Of a stretch of DNA of 64,000 nt, positions 27,647-35,935 are shown in pieces. Each line of letters starts with the position of its first letter. Within the stretch, counting starts at the first letter, position 1. The stretch is from Paraburkholderia nodosa (GTDB lineage: Bacteria; Pseudomonadota; Gammaproteobacteria; Burkholderiales; Burkholderiaceae): the NCBI RefSeq assembly GCF_001718195.1, contig NZ_MCNV01000004.1, positions 62,001 to 126,000 of the forward strand, in the 5' to 3' direction. The notes under the pieces are model-generated. The model ran no database searches. It saw nothing but the letters and a program-made list of their open reading frames with translations, and had not been told where the DNA came from. The translations under genes and the position numbers were made by a program.

Positions 27647-29107
27647 CTACCGGCTTGCCACGGCCTCGGGATCGCCGGGCTGCCAACCACCGCCAAGCGC
27701 CTTGAAGGCAGCGACGGCTGCGCGGGCCGATTCCGTTTGCGCCTGCACCCGCTCGTCGGATGCGCGCAGTAGATTTTCGTCGGCCTGCAGGACTTCAATC
27801 AGGCTGACGACACCTTTTTGATAGGCCGAAAACGAAGCGGCTCGTGCCCGACCAAGTGAGTTCACTCCCTGGGTGAGCACCGCGGCCTGATCCTCCCGCT
27901 TGACGAGCGCTGAAAAGGCGTTTTCCACATCTTCCGTGGCATGCAGTGCGGCGAGCCGATACGCGGCCAACATCTCGGCGTCCTCGCCCCTGGCCTGCGC
28001 GATTTGTGCATTGATGCGGCCGAAATCGAACAGACGCCAGCGCAGACCCAACACCCCGGCCGCCTGACTGGCGCCGCCAGTGAACAGATTGCCCGCGGCC
28101 ATTGACGTTGCGCTCCCGATCAGTCCGCTCAGCGAGAATTTCGGGTAATACTCGGCGATGGCCACTCCGATGCGCGCGTTCGACGCAGCCAGGCGACGCT
28201 CGGCCACGATCAGGTCGGGTCGGCGCCTGAGCAACTCTCCCGGCGTTCCCGTGTGCGCGATCCGCGGGGCGGGCGGGATGTCCCCAGCATCGACCAGTTC
28301 GGCTTGATGCGTGCCGGGCTGTGAGCCCAGCATCACATCCAGTGCGTTCATGGCCGCGTCCAGTGTCGTCTCCAGGACAGGGATGGATGCCTGCACCTGG
28401 GCCAGCGCACCCTCAGCCTGGCTTACCTGAAGATCGGCCGCCAGTCCTTTTCCATACAGAAGCTTGATGGTCGAAAGCAGATCCTGTTGCGTTTGCACCT
28501 GCCGCCGGGCCACCTTCAGACGGGCCTGCAATCCGCGAATCGTGATGTAAATATCGGCAGTCTGCGCTGCCACAGCCAGGCGCGTGGCCACCGCGCCGGC
28601 TTCCGAAGCCTGATACTCGGCGAGTGCCGCTTCCCGCCCGCGACGCAGGCCACCGAACACATCCAGTTCCCAGCTCGCGCTGAAATTGGCCTCGTAGTCG
28701 TTGCCGTAGCGGTCGAATCCGGGCGTTGAATTCAGGACGCGCCCCAAGGGCGTTTCGACAGATTGGTAGACTCGCGCCGCCTGGCCGCTGACATTGCCTG
28801 AAGGCAGCAGCGCGGCATTCGCTGCGCCGAGTCCTGCGCGCGCCTGCGAGACGCGCGCGGCGGCCTGCTCGAGGTCCAGGTTCTGTTCCAGCGCGAGCGC
28901 GACGAATCGTGTGAGTTGCGGATCGCCGAAAGCCGTCCACCACGTGACGAGGTCAGAACTGGCCACCGTGTGCCGTTGATCCACCGCGTCCTGGCCCTGG
29001 AACTGCCCGGGCATGGCTACACTGGGCCGGACGTAATCAGGGCCCACGGCGCAGGCTGTCGAGAGGCCGGCAACGATGATCGCGGCAAGCATGTGATTGG
29101 GTAGCAT
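27647..29107 (-). CDS. RND efflux outer-membrane factor lipoprotein (OprM/NodT family)
   Basis: A 486-residue outer-membrane channel component. A lipoprotein signal ends in Leu-Ser-Thr-Ala-Cys, so the mature protein begins at a lipidated Cys, followed by Val-Gly-Pro-Asp-Tyr, the usual OMF start. Long periplasmic helices contain Ala/Gln repeats typical of the TolC barrel, and Arg-Arg-Pro-Asp-Leu marks the second repeat. Start 29107 gives a normal-length signal. It is divergent from tetR and probably works with the adaptor and pump genes on the other side of tetR. The upstream inverted repeat overlaps its promoter zone. Confidence 0.88.
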   Translation of the reverse strand: MLPNHMLAAIIVAGLSTACAVGPDYVRPSVAMPGQFQGQDAVDQRHTVASSDLVTWWTAFGDPQLTRFVALALEQNLDLEQAAARVSQARAGLGAANAALLPSGNVSGQAARVYQSVETPLGRVLNSTPGFDRYGNDYEANFSASWELDVFGGLRRGREAALAEYQASEAGAVATRLAVAAQTADIYITIRGLQARLKVARRQVQTQQDLLSTIKLLYGKGLAADLQVSQAEGALAQVQASIPVLETTLDAAMNALDVMLGSQPGTHQAELVDAGDIPPAPRIAHTGTPGELLRRRPDLIVAERRLAASNARIGVAIAEYYPKFSLSGLIGSATSMAAGNLFTGGASQAAGVLGLRWRLFDFGRINAQIAQARGEDAEMLAAYRLAALHATEDVENAFSALVKREDQAAVLTQGVNSLGRARAASFSAYQKGVVSLIEVLQADENLLRASDERVQAQTESARAAVAAFKALGGGWQPGDPEAVASR

Positions 29108-29130
29108 GAGCGTCTTCGCAGGGTTACTGT

Positions 29131-29156
29131 AGTGACCATAATACCAAACGGTCACT
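29131..29156. promoter_or_regulatory. TetR operator candidate 1
   Basis: AGTGACC (29131-29137) and GGTCACT (29150-29156) form a perfect 7-bp inverted repeat around a 12-bp spacer, in the gap between the outer-membrane factor and tetR. The same half-sites and spacing occur after tetR. Confidence 0.7.
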
Positions 29157-29183
29157 GGTTGTCTATTGTTGTATGCTTATCCC

Positions 29184-29801
29184 ATGAAAAACGCCACCAC
29201 TCCTCCCATCACGACTCGCGGCCCCGCTGACCACGAAGTACGAGATCAGATCGTTGCCGCCGCCACCGAGCACTTCAGCCGGTATGGCTACGAGAAAACG
29301 ACGGTCTCCGATCTCGCCAGGGCGATCGGGTTTTCCAAGGCCTACATCTACAAGTTTTTCGAGTCCAAGCAAGCCATTGGCGAGATGATTTGCGCGAACT
29401 GCCTGCACGAGATCGAAACCGAGGTCAGGGCGGCCATCGCCCAGACCGATCTGCCGCCGGAGAAGTTGCGGCGAATGTTCAGCGTCTTCACCGAGGCGAG
29501 CCTTCGTCTGTTTTTCCAGGACCGCAAGCTCTACGAGATTGCAGCATCAGCGGCCACGGAGAACTGGCAGGCCGTGGTTTCGTATGAAGCGCGCGTCCAG
29601 AAGCTGCTTCAGGACATCCTGCAGGAGGGCCGGCAGAGCGGGGACTTCGAGCGCAAAACACCGCTCGATGAGACCGCGATGGCGATCTATCTGGTCATGC
29701 GCCCCTACCTGAACCCGATGCTCTTGCAGTACAGCTTCGATTACACGAAGGTCGCCCCCGCGCAACTGTCCAGCCTCGTGCTCCGCAGTCTGTCGCCTTG
29801 A
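29184..29801 (+). CDS. TetR-family repressor of the efflux system
   Basis: A 205-residue TetR regulator. The N-terminal three-helix DNA-binding domain has Tyr-Gly-Tyr-Glu-Lys-Thr-Thr-Val-Ser-Asp-Leu-Ala and Phe-Ser-Lys-Ala-Tyr-Ile-Tyr-Lys-Phe-Phe-Glu-Ser-Lys. The rest is a helical ligand domain. ATG 29184 starts a Lys-Asn-Ala-Thr arm; an earlier in-frame start at 29166 sits close to the operator. It lies between the divergent outer-membrane-factor gene and the adaptor/pump operon, each preceded by the same GTGACC-N12-GGTCAC repeat. It therefore probably represses itself and both efflux units until a toxic ligand binds. Confidence 0.87.
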   Translation: MKNATTPPITTRGPADHEVRDQIVAAATEHFSRYGYEKTTVSDLARAIGFSKAYIYKFFESKQAIGEMICANCLHEIETEVRAAIAQTDLPPEKLRRMFSVFTEASLRLFFQDRKLYEIAASAATENWQAVVSYEARVQKLLQDILQEGRQSGDFERKTPLDETAMAIYLVMRPYLNPMLLQYSFDYTKVAPAQLSSLVLRSLSP

Positions 29802-29813
29802 TGGAAATTTCGT

Positions 29814-29841
29814 TTGTGACCATTGACTAAATTGGTCACAA
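29814..29841. promoter_or_regulatory. TetR operator candidate 2
   Basis: TTGTGACC (29814-29821) and GGTCACAA (29834-29841) form a perfect 8-bp inverted repeat around 12 bp, 44 bp before the adaptor gene. Half-sites and spacing equal operator 1. Confidence 0.72.
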
Positions 29842-29884
29842 GAACCACAATGAAAGCCCCGATTCCTCCATCAATGGGACTTTC

Positions 29885-31000
29885 ATGCTCCGGCGTCGCC
29901 TCGCTACCTCTGCAGTCGTCTATGCACTGCCACTTGCGCTAGCCGCCTGCGGCGACAAAGCGCCTTCCGATCCGCGCACCGAGACGCCCCTGGTGCGCAC
30001 CGCCATCGCCGAGGCGGCGATCCCCGCGTCCCGTTCGTTTACCGGAACCGTCGCCGCACGCGTGCAAAGCGACCTGGGATTTCGCGTCTCCGGCAAGGTG
30101 CTGGAGCGGCTGGTGGATGCCGGGCAAACCGTCAAACGCGGCCAGCTGCTGATGCGCGTCGACCCGATCGACCTCAAGCTTGCCGCGCAGGCCCGGCAGG
30201 AGGCGGTCACCGCTGCACGGGCACGGGCGCAGCAGACCGCGCAGGATGAGGAGCGCTATCGCGACCTGCGCGGCACGGGTGCGATCTCGGCTTCGGCCTA
30301 CGACCAGGCCAAGGCGGCCGCCGATGCAGCCAGGGCGCAGCTCAGCGCGGCCGAGGCTGACGCCGACGTGGCGCGCAACGCGACCGGCTATGCCGAGCTG
30401 TTGGCGGACGGGGATGGCGTCGTGATGGAAACGCTGGCCGAGCCGGGTCAGGTCGTCAGCGCCGGACAACCCGTGGTGCGCCTGGCCCACGCCGGGCGCC
30501 GCGAGGCTGTGATCCAGCTACCGGAAACCCTGCGCCCCGCCATCGGTTCGGTCGCCCAGGCCACCCTGTTCGGCAACAGCGGCGTGAGCGTGCCAGCCAC
30601 GCTGCGCCAGCTCTCGGATACGGCGGATCCACGTACCCGCACTTTCGAAGCGCGTTATGTCCTGCAGGGTGCGCTGGCCGACGCGCCGCTGGGCGCAACC
30701 GTCACGATCGAGATACCGGACGCACGCGTGGCGCTCCAGGGCGGCTTGCAGGTGCCGATCGGCGCGCTGCTCGACGCGGGCAAAGGGCCCGGCGTATGGG
30801 TCGTCAACGGCGAGCCGGCCAGGGTTGCATGGCGGCCGGTCACGGTCCTTCACCTGGACGACGACAGCGCTCGCGTCTCCGGTACGTTGAAACAGGGCGA
30901 GCGCGTCGTCGCGCTAGGTGCCCAGTTGCTGCGCGAAGGTGAACAGGTCCGGATGTCCGGCCAGGCCGTCGTAGTGGCGAACCAGGGAGCACGTCCGTGA
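29885..31000 (+). CDS. RND efflux periplasmic adaptor (membrane fusion protein)
   Basis: A 371-residue adaptor. A lipoprotein-type signal ends in Leu-Ala-Ala-Cys. A lipoyl/barrel-sandwich half-motif (Gly-Phe-Arg-Val-Ser-Gly-Lys-Val-Leu-Glu-Arg with Gly-Gln-Thr-Val-Lys-Arg-Gly-Gln-Leu-Leu) follows, then an Ala/Gln-rich hairpin (about 105-165), the second lipoyl half (Gly-Val-Val-Met-Glu-Thr) and a beta-barrel. It links the inner-membrane pump to the outer-membrane factor. Its TGA stop overlaps the GTG start of the pump gene by 4 bp, so the two are translationally coupled. Confidence 0.9.
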   Translation: MLRRRLATSAVVYALPLALAACGDKAPSDPRTETPLVRTAIAEAAIPASRSFTGTVAARVQSDLGFRVSGKVLERLVDAGQTVKRGQLLMRVDPIDLKLAAQARQEAVTAARARAQQTAQDEERYRDLRGTGAISASAYDQAKAAADAARAQLSAAEADADVARNATGYAELLADGDGVVMETLAEPGQVVSAGQPVVRLAHAGRREAVIQLPETLRPAIGSVAQATLFGNSGVSVPATLRQLSDTADPRTRTFEARYVLQGALADAPLGATVTIEIPDARVALQGGLQVPIGALLDAGKGPGVWVVNGEPARVAWRPVTVLHLDDDSARVSGTLKQGERVVALGAQLLREGEQVRMSGQAVVVANQGARP

Positions 31001-34000
31001 GCGAAGGCCGATTCAACCTGTCGGCGCTCGCCGTGCGCGAGCGCTCCATCACCCTGTTCCTGATCTGCCTGATCTCGCTGGCCGGACTCCTGTCGTTCTT
31101 CAAGCTGGGTCGCGCGGAAGACCCGGCATTCACCATCAAGGTGATGACCATCGTCACCGCGTGGCCTGGCGCCACCGCACAGGAGATGCACGATCAGGTC
31201 GCGGAGAAAATCGAAAAGCGCATGCAGGAGCTGCGCTGGTACGACCGGACCGAGACCTACACGCGACCCGGCCTCGCCTTCACAACGCTGACATTGCTCG
31301 ACAGCACCCCACCGTCGGAAGTGCAGGAGGAGTTCTACCAGGCGCGGAAAAAAATCGGCGACGAAGCCGCCAACCTTCCGGCTGGCGTGATCGGGCCGAT
31401 GGTCAACGACGAATACGCGGACGTCACCTTCGCACTCTTTGCGCTGAAGGCCAGGGGCGAACCGCAACGCCGGCTCGTGCGCGACGCCGAGTCGCTGCGC
31501 CAGCGGTTGCTGCACGTGCCGGGCGTGAAGAAGGTCGACATCATCGGCGAGCAGGCCGAGCGCATCTACGTCCAGTTCTCACATGATCGGCTGGCAACGC
31601 TCGGTGTCGGCCCGCAGGACGTGTTCGCCGCGCTCAATGGCCAGAACGCCCTGACGCCAGCCGGCTCCGTGGAGACCAAAGGACCGGAAGTGTTGATTCG
31701 CCTGGACGGCGCCTTTGACAAGCTGCAGAAGATCCGCGATACGCCCGTCGTCGTGCAAGGTCGCACGCTGAAGCTGTCGGACATCGCCACTGTCGAGCGC
31801 GGTTATGAAGATCCTGCAACCTTCATGATCCGCAACAACGGCGAACCGGCCTTGCTGCTCGGCATCGTCATGCGCGACGGCTGGAACGGGCTCGATCTCG
31901 GCAAGGCACTGGACAGCGAGGTCGGCGCAATCAACGCCGGGCTGCCGCTGGGAATGAGCCTGACCAAGGTCACCGATCAAGCCGTCAACATTCATTCGGC
32001 GGTCGACGAGTTCATGCTCAAGTTTTTTGCCGCGCTGCTGGTGGTCATGCTCGTAAGCTTCGTGAGCATGGGCTGGCGCGCGGGCCTGGTGGTGGCCGCC
32101 GCCGTGCCGTTGACGCTGGCCATCGTGTTCGTGGTCATGGCCGCGACAGGCAAGAACTTCGACCGCATCACCCTGGGATCGTTGATCCTGGCGCTGGGCC
32201 TGCTCGTCGACGACGCGATCATCGCCATCGAAATGATGGTGGTGAAGATGGAAGAAGGCTATAGCCGCGTGGCCGCCTCCGCCTATGCCTGGAGCCACAC
32301 CGCCGCGCCGATGCTCTCGGGCACGCTGGTGACGGCGGTCGGCTTCATGCCCAACGGCTTCGCACGGTCCACCGCGGGCGAATACACCAGCAACATGTTC
32401 TGGATCGTCGGCATCGCGCTGATCGCGTCCTGGGTCGTCGCTGTGGTCTTCACGCCGTACCTCGGCGTGAAGATGCTGCCCGACTTCAAACAGGTCGAAG
32501 GCGGCCACGACGCGATCTACGACACGCCCCGCTACAACCGCTTCCGTCAGCTGCTCACGCGTGTCATCGCGCACAAATGGCTGGTCGCCGGTTCGGTCGT
32601 TGGCCTCTTCGCCCTGGCCATCCTCGGTATGGGCGTGGTCAAGAAGCAGTTCTTCCCGATCTCCGACCGTCCTGAAGTGCTGGTCGAGGTGCAGATGCCC
32701 TATGGCACCTCCATTTCCCAAACCAGCGCCGCGACCGAAAAGGTGGAGGCGTGGCTGGCAAAACAGAGGGAAGCCAAAATCGTCACGGCTTATGTCGGGC
32801 AAGGTGCGCCGCGCTTTTACCTGGCCATGGGGCCGGAGCTGCCCGATCCGTCGTTCGCCAAGATCGTGGTCCGCACGGACAGCCAGGACGAGCGCGACGC
32901 GTTGAAGCAGCGACTGCGTCAGGCCATCGCCGACGGTCTCGCCCCGGAAGCGCGCGTGCGGGTCACGCAACTCGTGTTCGGGCCGTATTCGCCGTTTCCC
33001 GTCGCCTATCGCGTCACCGGTCCGGACCCGGACAAGCTGCGCGCAATCGCGGCTGAAGTTCAGCAGGTGATGGAGGCCAGTCCGATGATGCGCACGGTCA
33101 ACACCGACTGGGGCACGCGCTCGCCCACGCTGCACTTCACGCTGCAGCAGGACCGTCTGCAGGCGGTGGGGCTCACCTCCAGCGCCGTCGCGCAACAACT
33201 GCAGTTCCTGCTCACCGGCGTGCCCGTCACCGCCGTGCGTGAGGATATTCGAAGCGTGCAGGTCATCGCGCGTTCGGCCGGCGATGTGCGTCTCGACCCG
33301 GCCCGGCTCGGCGACTTCACGCTGGCCGGGGCCAACGGGCAGCGCATCCCGCTGTCGCAGGTGGGCAAGGTCGACGTGCGCATGGAGGAGCCGGTCGTGC
33401 GCTGGCGCGACCGCGTGCCGACGATCACGGTACGCGGCGACATTGCCGACAACCTGCAGCCACCGGACGTCTCAACGGCCATCACCCGGCAGCTTCAGCC
33501 GATCATCGCGAAGCTGCCCGGCGGCTATCGCATCGAGCAGGCGGGCTCCATCGAGGAATCGGGCAAGGCGACGACCGCCATGTTGCCGCTGTTCCCGATC
33601 ATGCTGGCGATCACGCTGGTCATCATCATTTTCCAGGTTCGCTCGATTTCCGCGATGGTGATGGTGTTCATGACGAGCCCGCTCGGCCTGATCGGCGTGG
33701 TGCCGACGTTGATCCTGTTCCGGCAGCCTTTCGGCATCAACGCGCTGGTCGGCCTCATCGCGCTGTCGGGCATCCTGATGCGCAACACGCTGATCCTGAT
33801 CGGGCAGATTCATCAGAACGAACATGCCGGGCTGGATCCGTTCCATGCGGTTGTCGAAGCCACCGTGCAGCGCGCCCGCCCGGTGATCCTGACGGCCATG
33901 GCGGCGATCCTGGCCTTCATCCCGCTGACCCACTCGGTGTTCTGGGGAACGCTCGCCTACACGCTGATCGGCGGTACGTTCGCCGGGACGATTCTCACGC

Positions 34001-34137
34001 TGGTGTTCCTGCCGGCGATGTATTCCATCTGGTTCAAGATCCGCCCCGGCACTTCCGCGGGTTCGCACAAGAGCCGGGATAACCAGTCATCGCATTCAGA
34101 ACCGGTGACACAGGATGCGCTCGACGCGCGCACTTAA
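30997..34137 (+). CDS. RND-family efflux pump, inner-membrane transporter
   Basis: A 1046-residue RND permease of AcrB-like size, starting at GTG 30997 inside the stop of the adaptor gene. Membrane helices lie near residues 20-38, 340-490, 530-550 and 860-1020, with two large periplasmic loops. TM4 carries the proton-relay motif Gly-Leu-Leu-Val-Asp-Asp-Ala-Ile-Ile-Ala. The sequence is of the less-studied branch with a short N-terminal soluble stretch and Gly-Arg-Ala-Glu-Asp-Pro-Ala-Phe after TM1, seen in many proteobacterial pumps of unknown substrate. It should export drugs, solvents or similar with the adaptor and the outer-membrane factor. Confidence 0.92.
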   Translation: MSEGRFNLSALAVRERSITLFLICLISLAGLLSFFKLGRAEDPAFTIKVMTIVTAWPGATAQEMHDQVAEKIEKRMQELRWYDRTETYTRPGLAFTTLTLLDSTPPSEVQEEFYQARKKIGDEAANLPAGVIGPMVNDEYADVTFALFALKARGEPQRRLVRDAESLRQRLLHVPGVKKVDIIGEQAERIYVQFSHDRLATLGVGPQDVFAALNGQNALTPAGSVETKGPEVLIRLDGAFDKLQKIRDTPVVVQGRTLKLSDIATVERGYEDPATFMIRNNGEPALLLGIVMRDGWNGLDLGKALDSEVGAINAGLPLGMSLTKVTDQAVNIHSAVDEFMLKFFAALLVVMLVSFVSMGWRAGLVVAAAVPLTLAIVFVVMAATGKNFDRITLGSLILALGLLVDDAIIAIEMMVVKMEEGYSRVAASAYAWSHTAAPMLSGTLVTAVGFMPNGFARSTAGEYTSNMFWIVGIALIASWVVAVVFTPYLGVKMLPDFKQVEGGHDAIYDTPRYNRFRQLLTRVIAHKWLVAGSVVGLFALAILGMGVVKKQFFPISDRPEVLVEVQMPYGTSISQTSAATEKVEAWLAKQREAKIVTAYVGQGAPRFYLAMGPELPDPSFAKIVVRTDSQDERDALKQRLRQAIADGLAPEARVRVTQLVFGPYSPFPVAYRVTGPDPDKLRAIAAEVQQVMEASPMMRTVNTDWGTRSPTLHFTLQQDRLQAVGLTSSAVAQQLQFLLTGVPVTAVREDIRSVQVIARSAGDVRLDPARLGDFTLAGANGQRIPLSQVGKVDVRMEEPVVRWRDRVPTITVRGDIADNLQPPDVSTAITRQLQPIIAKLPGGYRIEQAGSIEESGKATTAMLPLFPIMLAITLVIIIFQVRSISAMVMVFMTSPLGLIGVVPTLILFRQPFGINALVGLIALSGILMRNTLILIGQIHQNEHAGLDPFHAVVEATVQRARPVILTAMAAILAFIPLTHSVFWGTLAYTLIGGTFAGTILTLVFLPAMYSIWFKIRPGTSAGSHKSRDNQSSHSEPVTQDALDART

Positions 34138-34170
34138 AACATCATCAATTTCACCTGAGGGGAGCTGTTC

Positions 34171-34977
34171 ATGTCGAAATCCACCGTTGTCGTTGTGACC
34201 GGGGTGTCATCGGGTATCGGACGCGCCACCGCCGAGAAGTTTGCCGGCCGGGGTTGCCGCGTATTGGGTACCGTGCGCAGCATCGCAACAGCGGTGCCTA
34301 TCTCCGGCGTCGAGCTCGTCGAGATGGACGTTCGCGACGATGCATCGGTCCGGGCCGCAATCCAGTCCGTCATCGAACTCGCCGGGCGAATCGATGTGCT
34401 CGTCAATAATGCGGGAATGAGCCTGATCGGTGCCGTGGAGGAAACTTCGGCTGCCGAGGCCGTGTCGCTGTTCGATACCAATGTATTCAGCATTCTACGC
34501 ACGACGCAGGCGGTACTCCCTCACATGCGGGAACAGCGTGGCGGAAGGATCGTCAATGTCAGTTCGGTGCTTGGCTTCCTTCCCGCCCCCTACATGGGTC
34601 TCTATTCGGCGTCCAAGCATGCCGTCGAAGGGCTGACCGAGACCCTGGACCATGAGGTACGCCAGTTCGGCATACGCGCAACGCTGGTCGAACCGTCCTT
34701 TACCAGGACCAACCTGGACACCAACGCCCCTCTGGCAAGCTCGAAAATCGCCGCCTATGATCGCGAGCGTAGCCTTGCATCGAGCGCAGTCGTCAAGAGT
34801 GTCAAAGGCGCCCCCGCGCCCGACGGCGTAGCGAACACGATTGTCGAAGCGGCGCTTGGGAGCTGGCGCATGCGTCGCACACCGGCGGGTGAGGCCTCTC
34901 TGTTGAGAAAATTGCGACGCTTTATGCCCGCGGGCCCCGTCGATTCAAGCTTGAGGAAAACGTTCGGACTCCTGTGA
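34171..34977 (+). CDS. Short-chain dehydrogenase/reductase
   Basis: A 268-residue classical SDR with the cofactor motif Thr-Gly-Val-Ser-Ser-Gly-Ile-Gly, Asn-Asn-Ala-Gly, the catalytic Ser in Val-Ser-Ser-Val-Leu-Gly, and Tyr-Ser-Ala-Ser-Lys (YxxxK). It should oxidise or reduce a small alcohol or ketone with NAD(P). GGGGAG precedes ATG 34171. It follows the pump gene by 33 bp and is probably transcribed with the efflux operon, perhaps modifying a compound that the TetR senses. That link is inference. Confidence 0.87.
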   Translation: MSKSTVVVVTGVSSGIGRATAEKFAGRGCRVLGTVRSIATAVPISGVELVEMDVRDDASVRAAIQSVIELAGRIDVLVNNAGMSLIGAVEETSAAEAVSLFDTNVFSILRTTQAVLPHMREQRGGRIVNVSSVLGFLPAPYMGLYSASKHAVEGLTETLDHEVRQFGIRATLVEPSFTRTNLDTNAPLASSKIAAYDRERSLASSAVVKSVKGAPAPDGVANTIVEAALGSWRMRRTPAGEASLLRKLRRFMPAGPVDSSLRKTFGLL

Positions 34978-35935
34978 AGCCGTACCATCAGCCAGCCCGA
35001 GTTCCTGCGCTTTCCGCAATGCCGGGATGGGTGATGTTTGATTTATCGGAACGTTTGCGAACCTCGCGACGCATGTTGGACAAGCTGCCCGTTCGCTGCG
35101 ACGCCCGAAGCCATGTGCGGCGCATCCTTGCGAGTCAATAGACGCGCAATCAGTGCCATATGAATAGTGCGGCGATCGATGCGACAAGCAGCAATACGCC
35201 GAGAAGCAGCCACCTGTTGGGTGTCACGAGTGGCACCCCCGTCGTCGGTGCGGAAGTCGTGAGAGCGCCACCTTAGACGGAGGGTGGATGCAGGCGTGAG
35301 CGAAGTGCACGACTCCCGGTACGCTCGACGTGGGCCGCATGAGCGGTTTCCTTGGGTGGACACCATTCCATCGTGCCAGATATCCCAACATATGGGAATT
35401 GTTCTGGCGTGAGAGTCCCTCTCAGGGACTGGCACCTGCAGACCAGTTTGCATCTCGTCTGGCTGACATGACGGAGCTGTCGCTCGCATAGTCTCGCAGA
35501 GCTTGCACGACGTGACCTGGTGCTTGAGTTCCCGTTCACATGCCACCCGGTTGATCCAGGATCACGGCATGCGCGCTCACTTTCGTTGAGGCGCCCCGCC
35601 TTCAAACTGGTGCAAACTGTGTGTCGCGATGCCGCCCAACGGGCCGGGGTTGCGCGTGCGGCGCAACCCGAGCGTCGGCCTGGATGACAGTTTTCTCTCG
35701 CCGGGTTTCCGGTGCCGCATCCTTTACGTAGCCGTGCAGCGAACTCCGTCCCGGCACGGCGATGAAATCAGGGCGCGTGGGCGGCGCGTCGACGAAATGC
35801 AACGGATCGACTTGCCGACAGCATGCAAAATGGCGAAGGTGCCATTTCGACTGTCGTCGCGAAGCGCGAAGCGCGGCGGGCTGCGCCGCGCTTCAGGCAG
35901 TGCGGGGACGTCATTGTGCAAAAGAGGGGACCAGC
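34978..35935. other. Long non-coding gap before the first hybrid kinase
   Basis: About 960 bp. The longer open frames here are Arg/Cys/His-rich and lack ribosome sites, so I reject them. The only coding candidate is a 25-residue membrane peptide on the minus strand (35150-35227). The gap must contain the promoter of the hybrid kinase gene. Confidence 0.4.
35150..35227 (-). CDS. Possible 25-residue single-span membrane peptide
   Basis: A GTG-started frame encodes Thr-Pro-Asn-Arg-Trp, then a continuous hydrophobic run (Leu-Leu-Leu-Gly-Val-Leu-Leu-Leu-Val-Ala-Ser-Ile-Ala-Ala-Leu-Phe-Ile) and ends Trp-His. It looks like one transmembrane helix with aromatic ends. A GGGGG stretch 9-13 nt upstream could serve as a ribosome site. 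The length is near the limit of what chance allows, so this is tentative. Confidence 0.3.
   Translation of the reverse strand: MTPNRWLLLGVLLLVASIAALFIWH

Noticed and set aside
31579-33198. 539-codon open frame antisense to the RND pump
   Set aside because: It is a GC-skew shadow of the pump gene: His/Arg/Asp-rich, with no domain or ribosome site. Similar long antisense frames at 12162-13496 and 4097-4849 were rejected for the same reason.
35231-35245. TGGCAC-N5 sequence as a sigma-54 promoter
   Set aside because: The -24 box is perfect, but the -12 position reads TCGT, so the essential GC is missing.
35043-35546. 167-codon minus-strand frame in the gap before the first kinase
   Set aside because: Cys/Arg/Ser-rich composition, no ribosome site and no recognisable domain.
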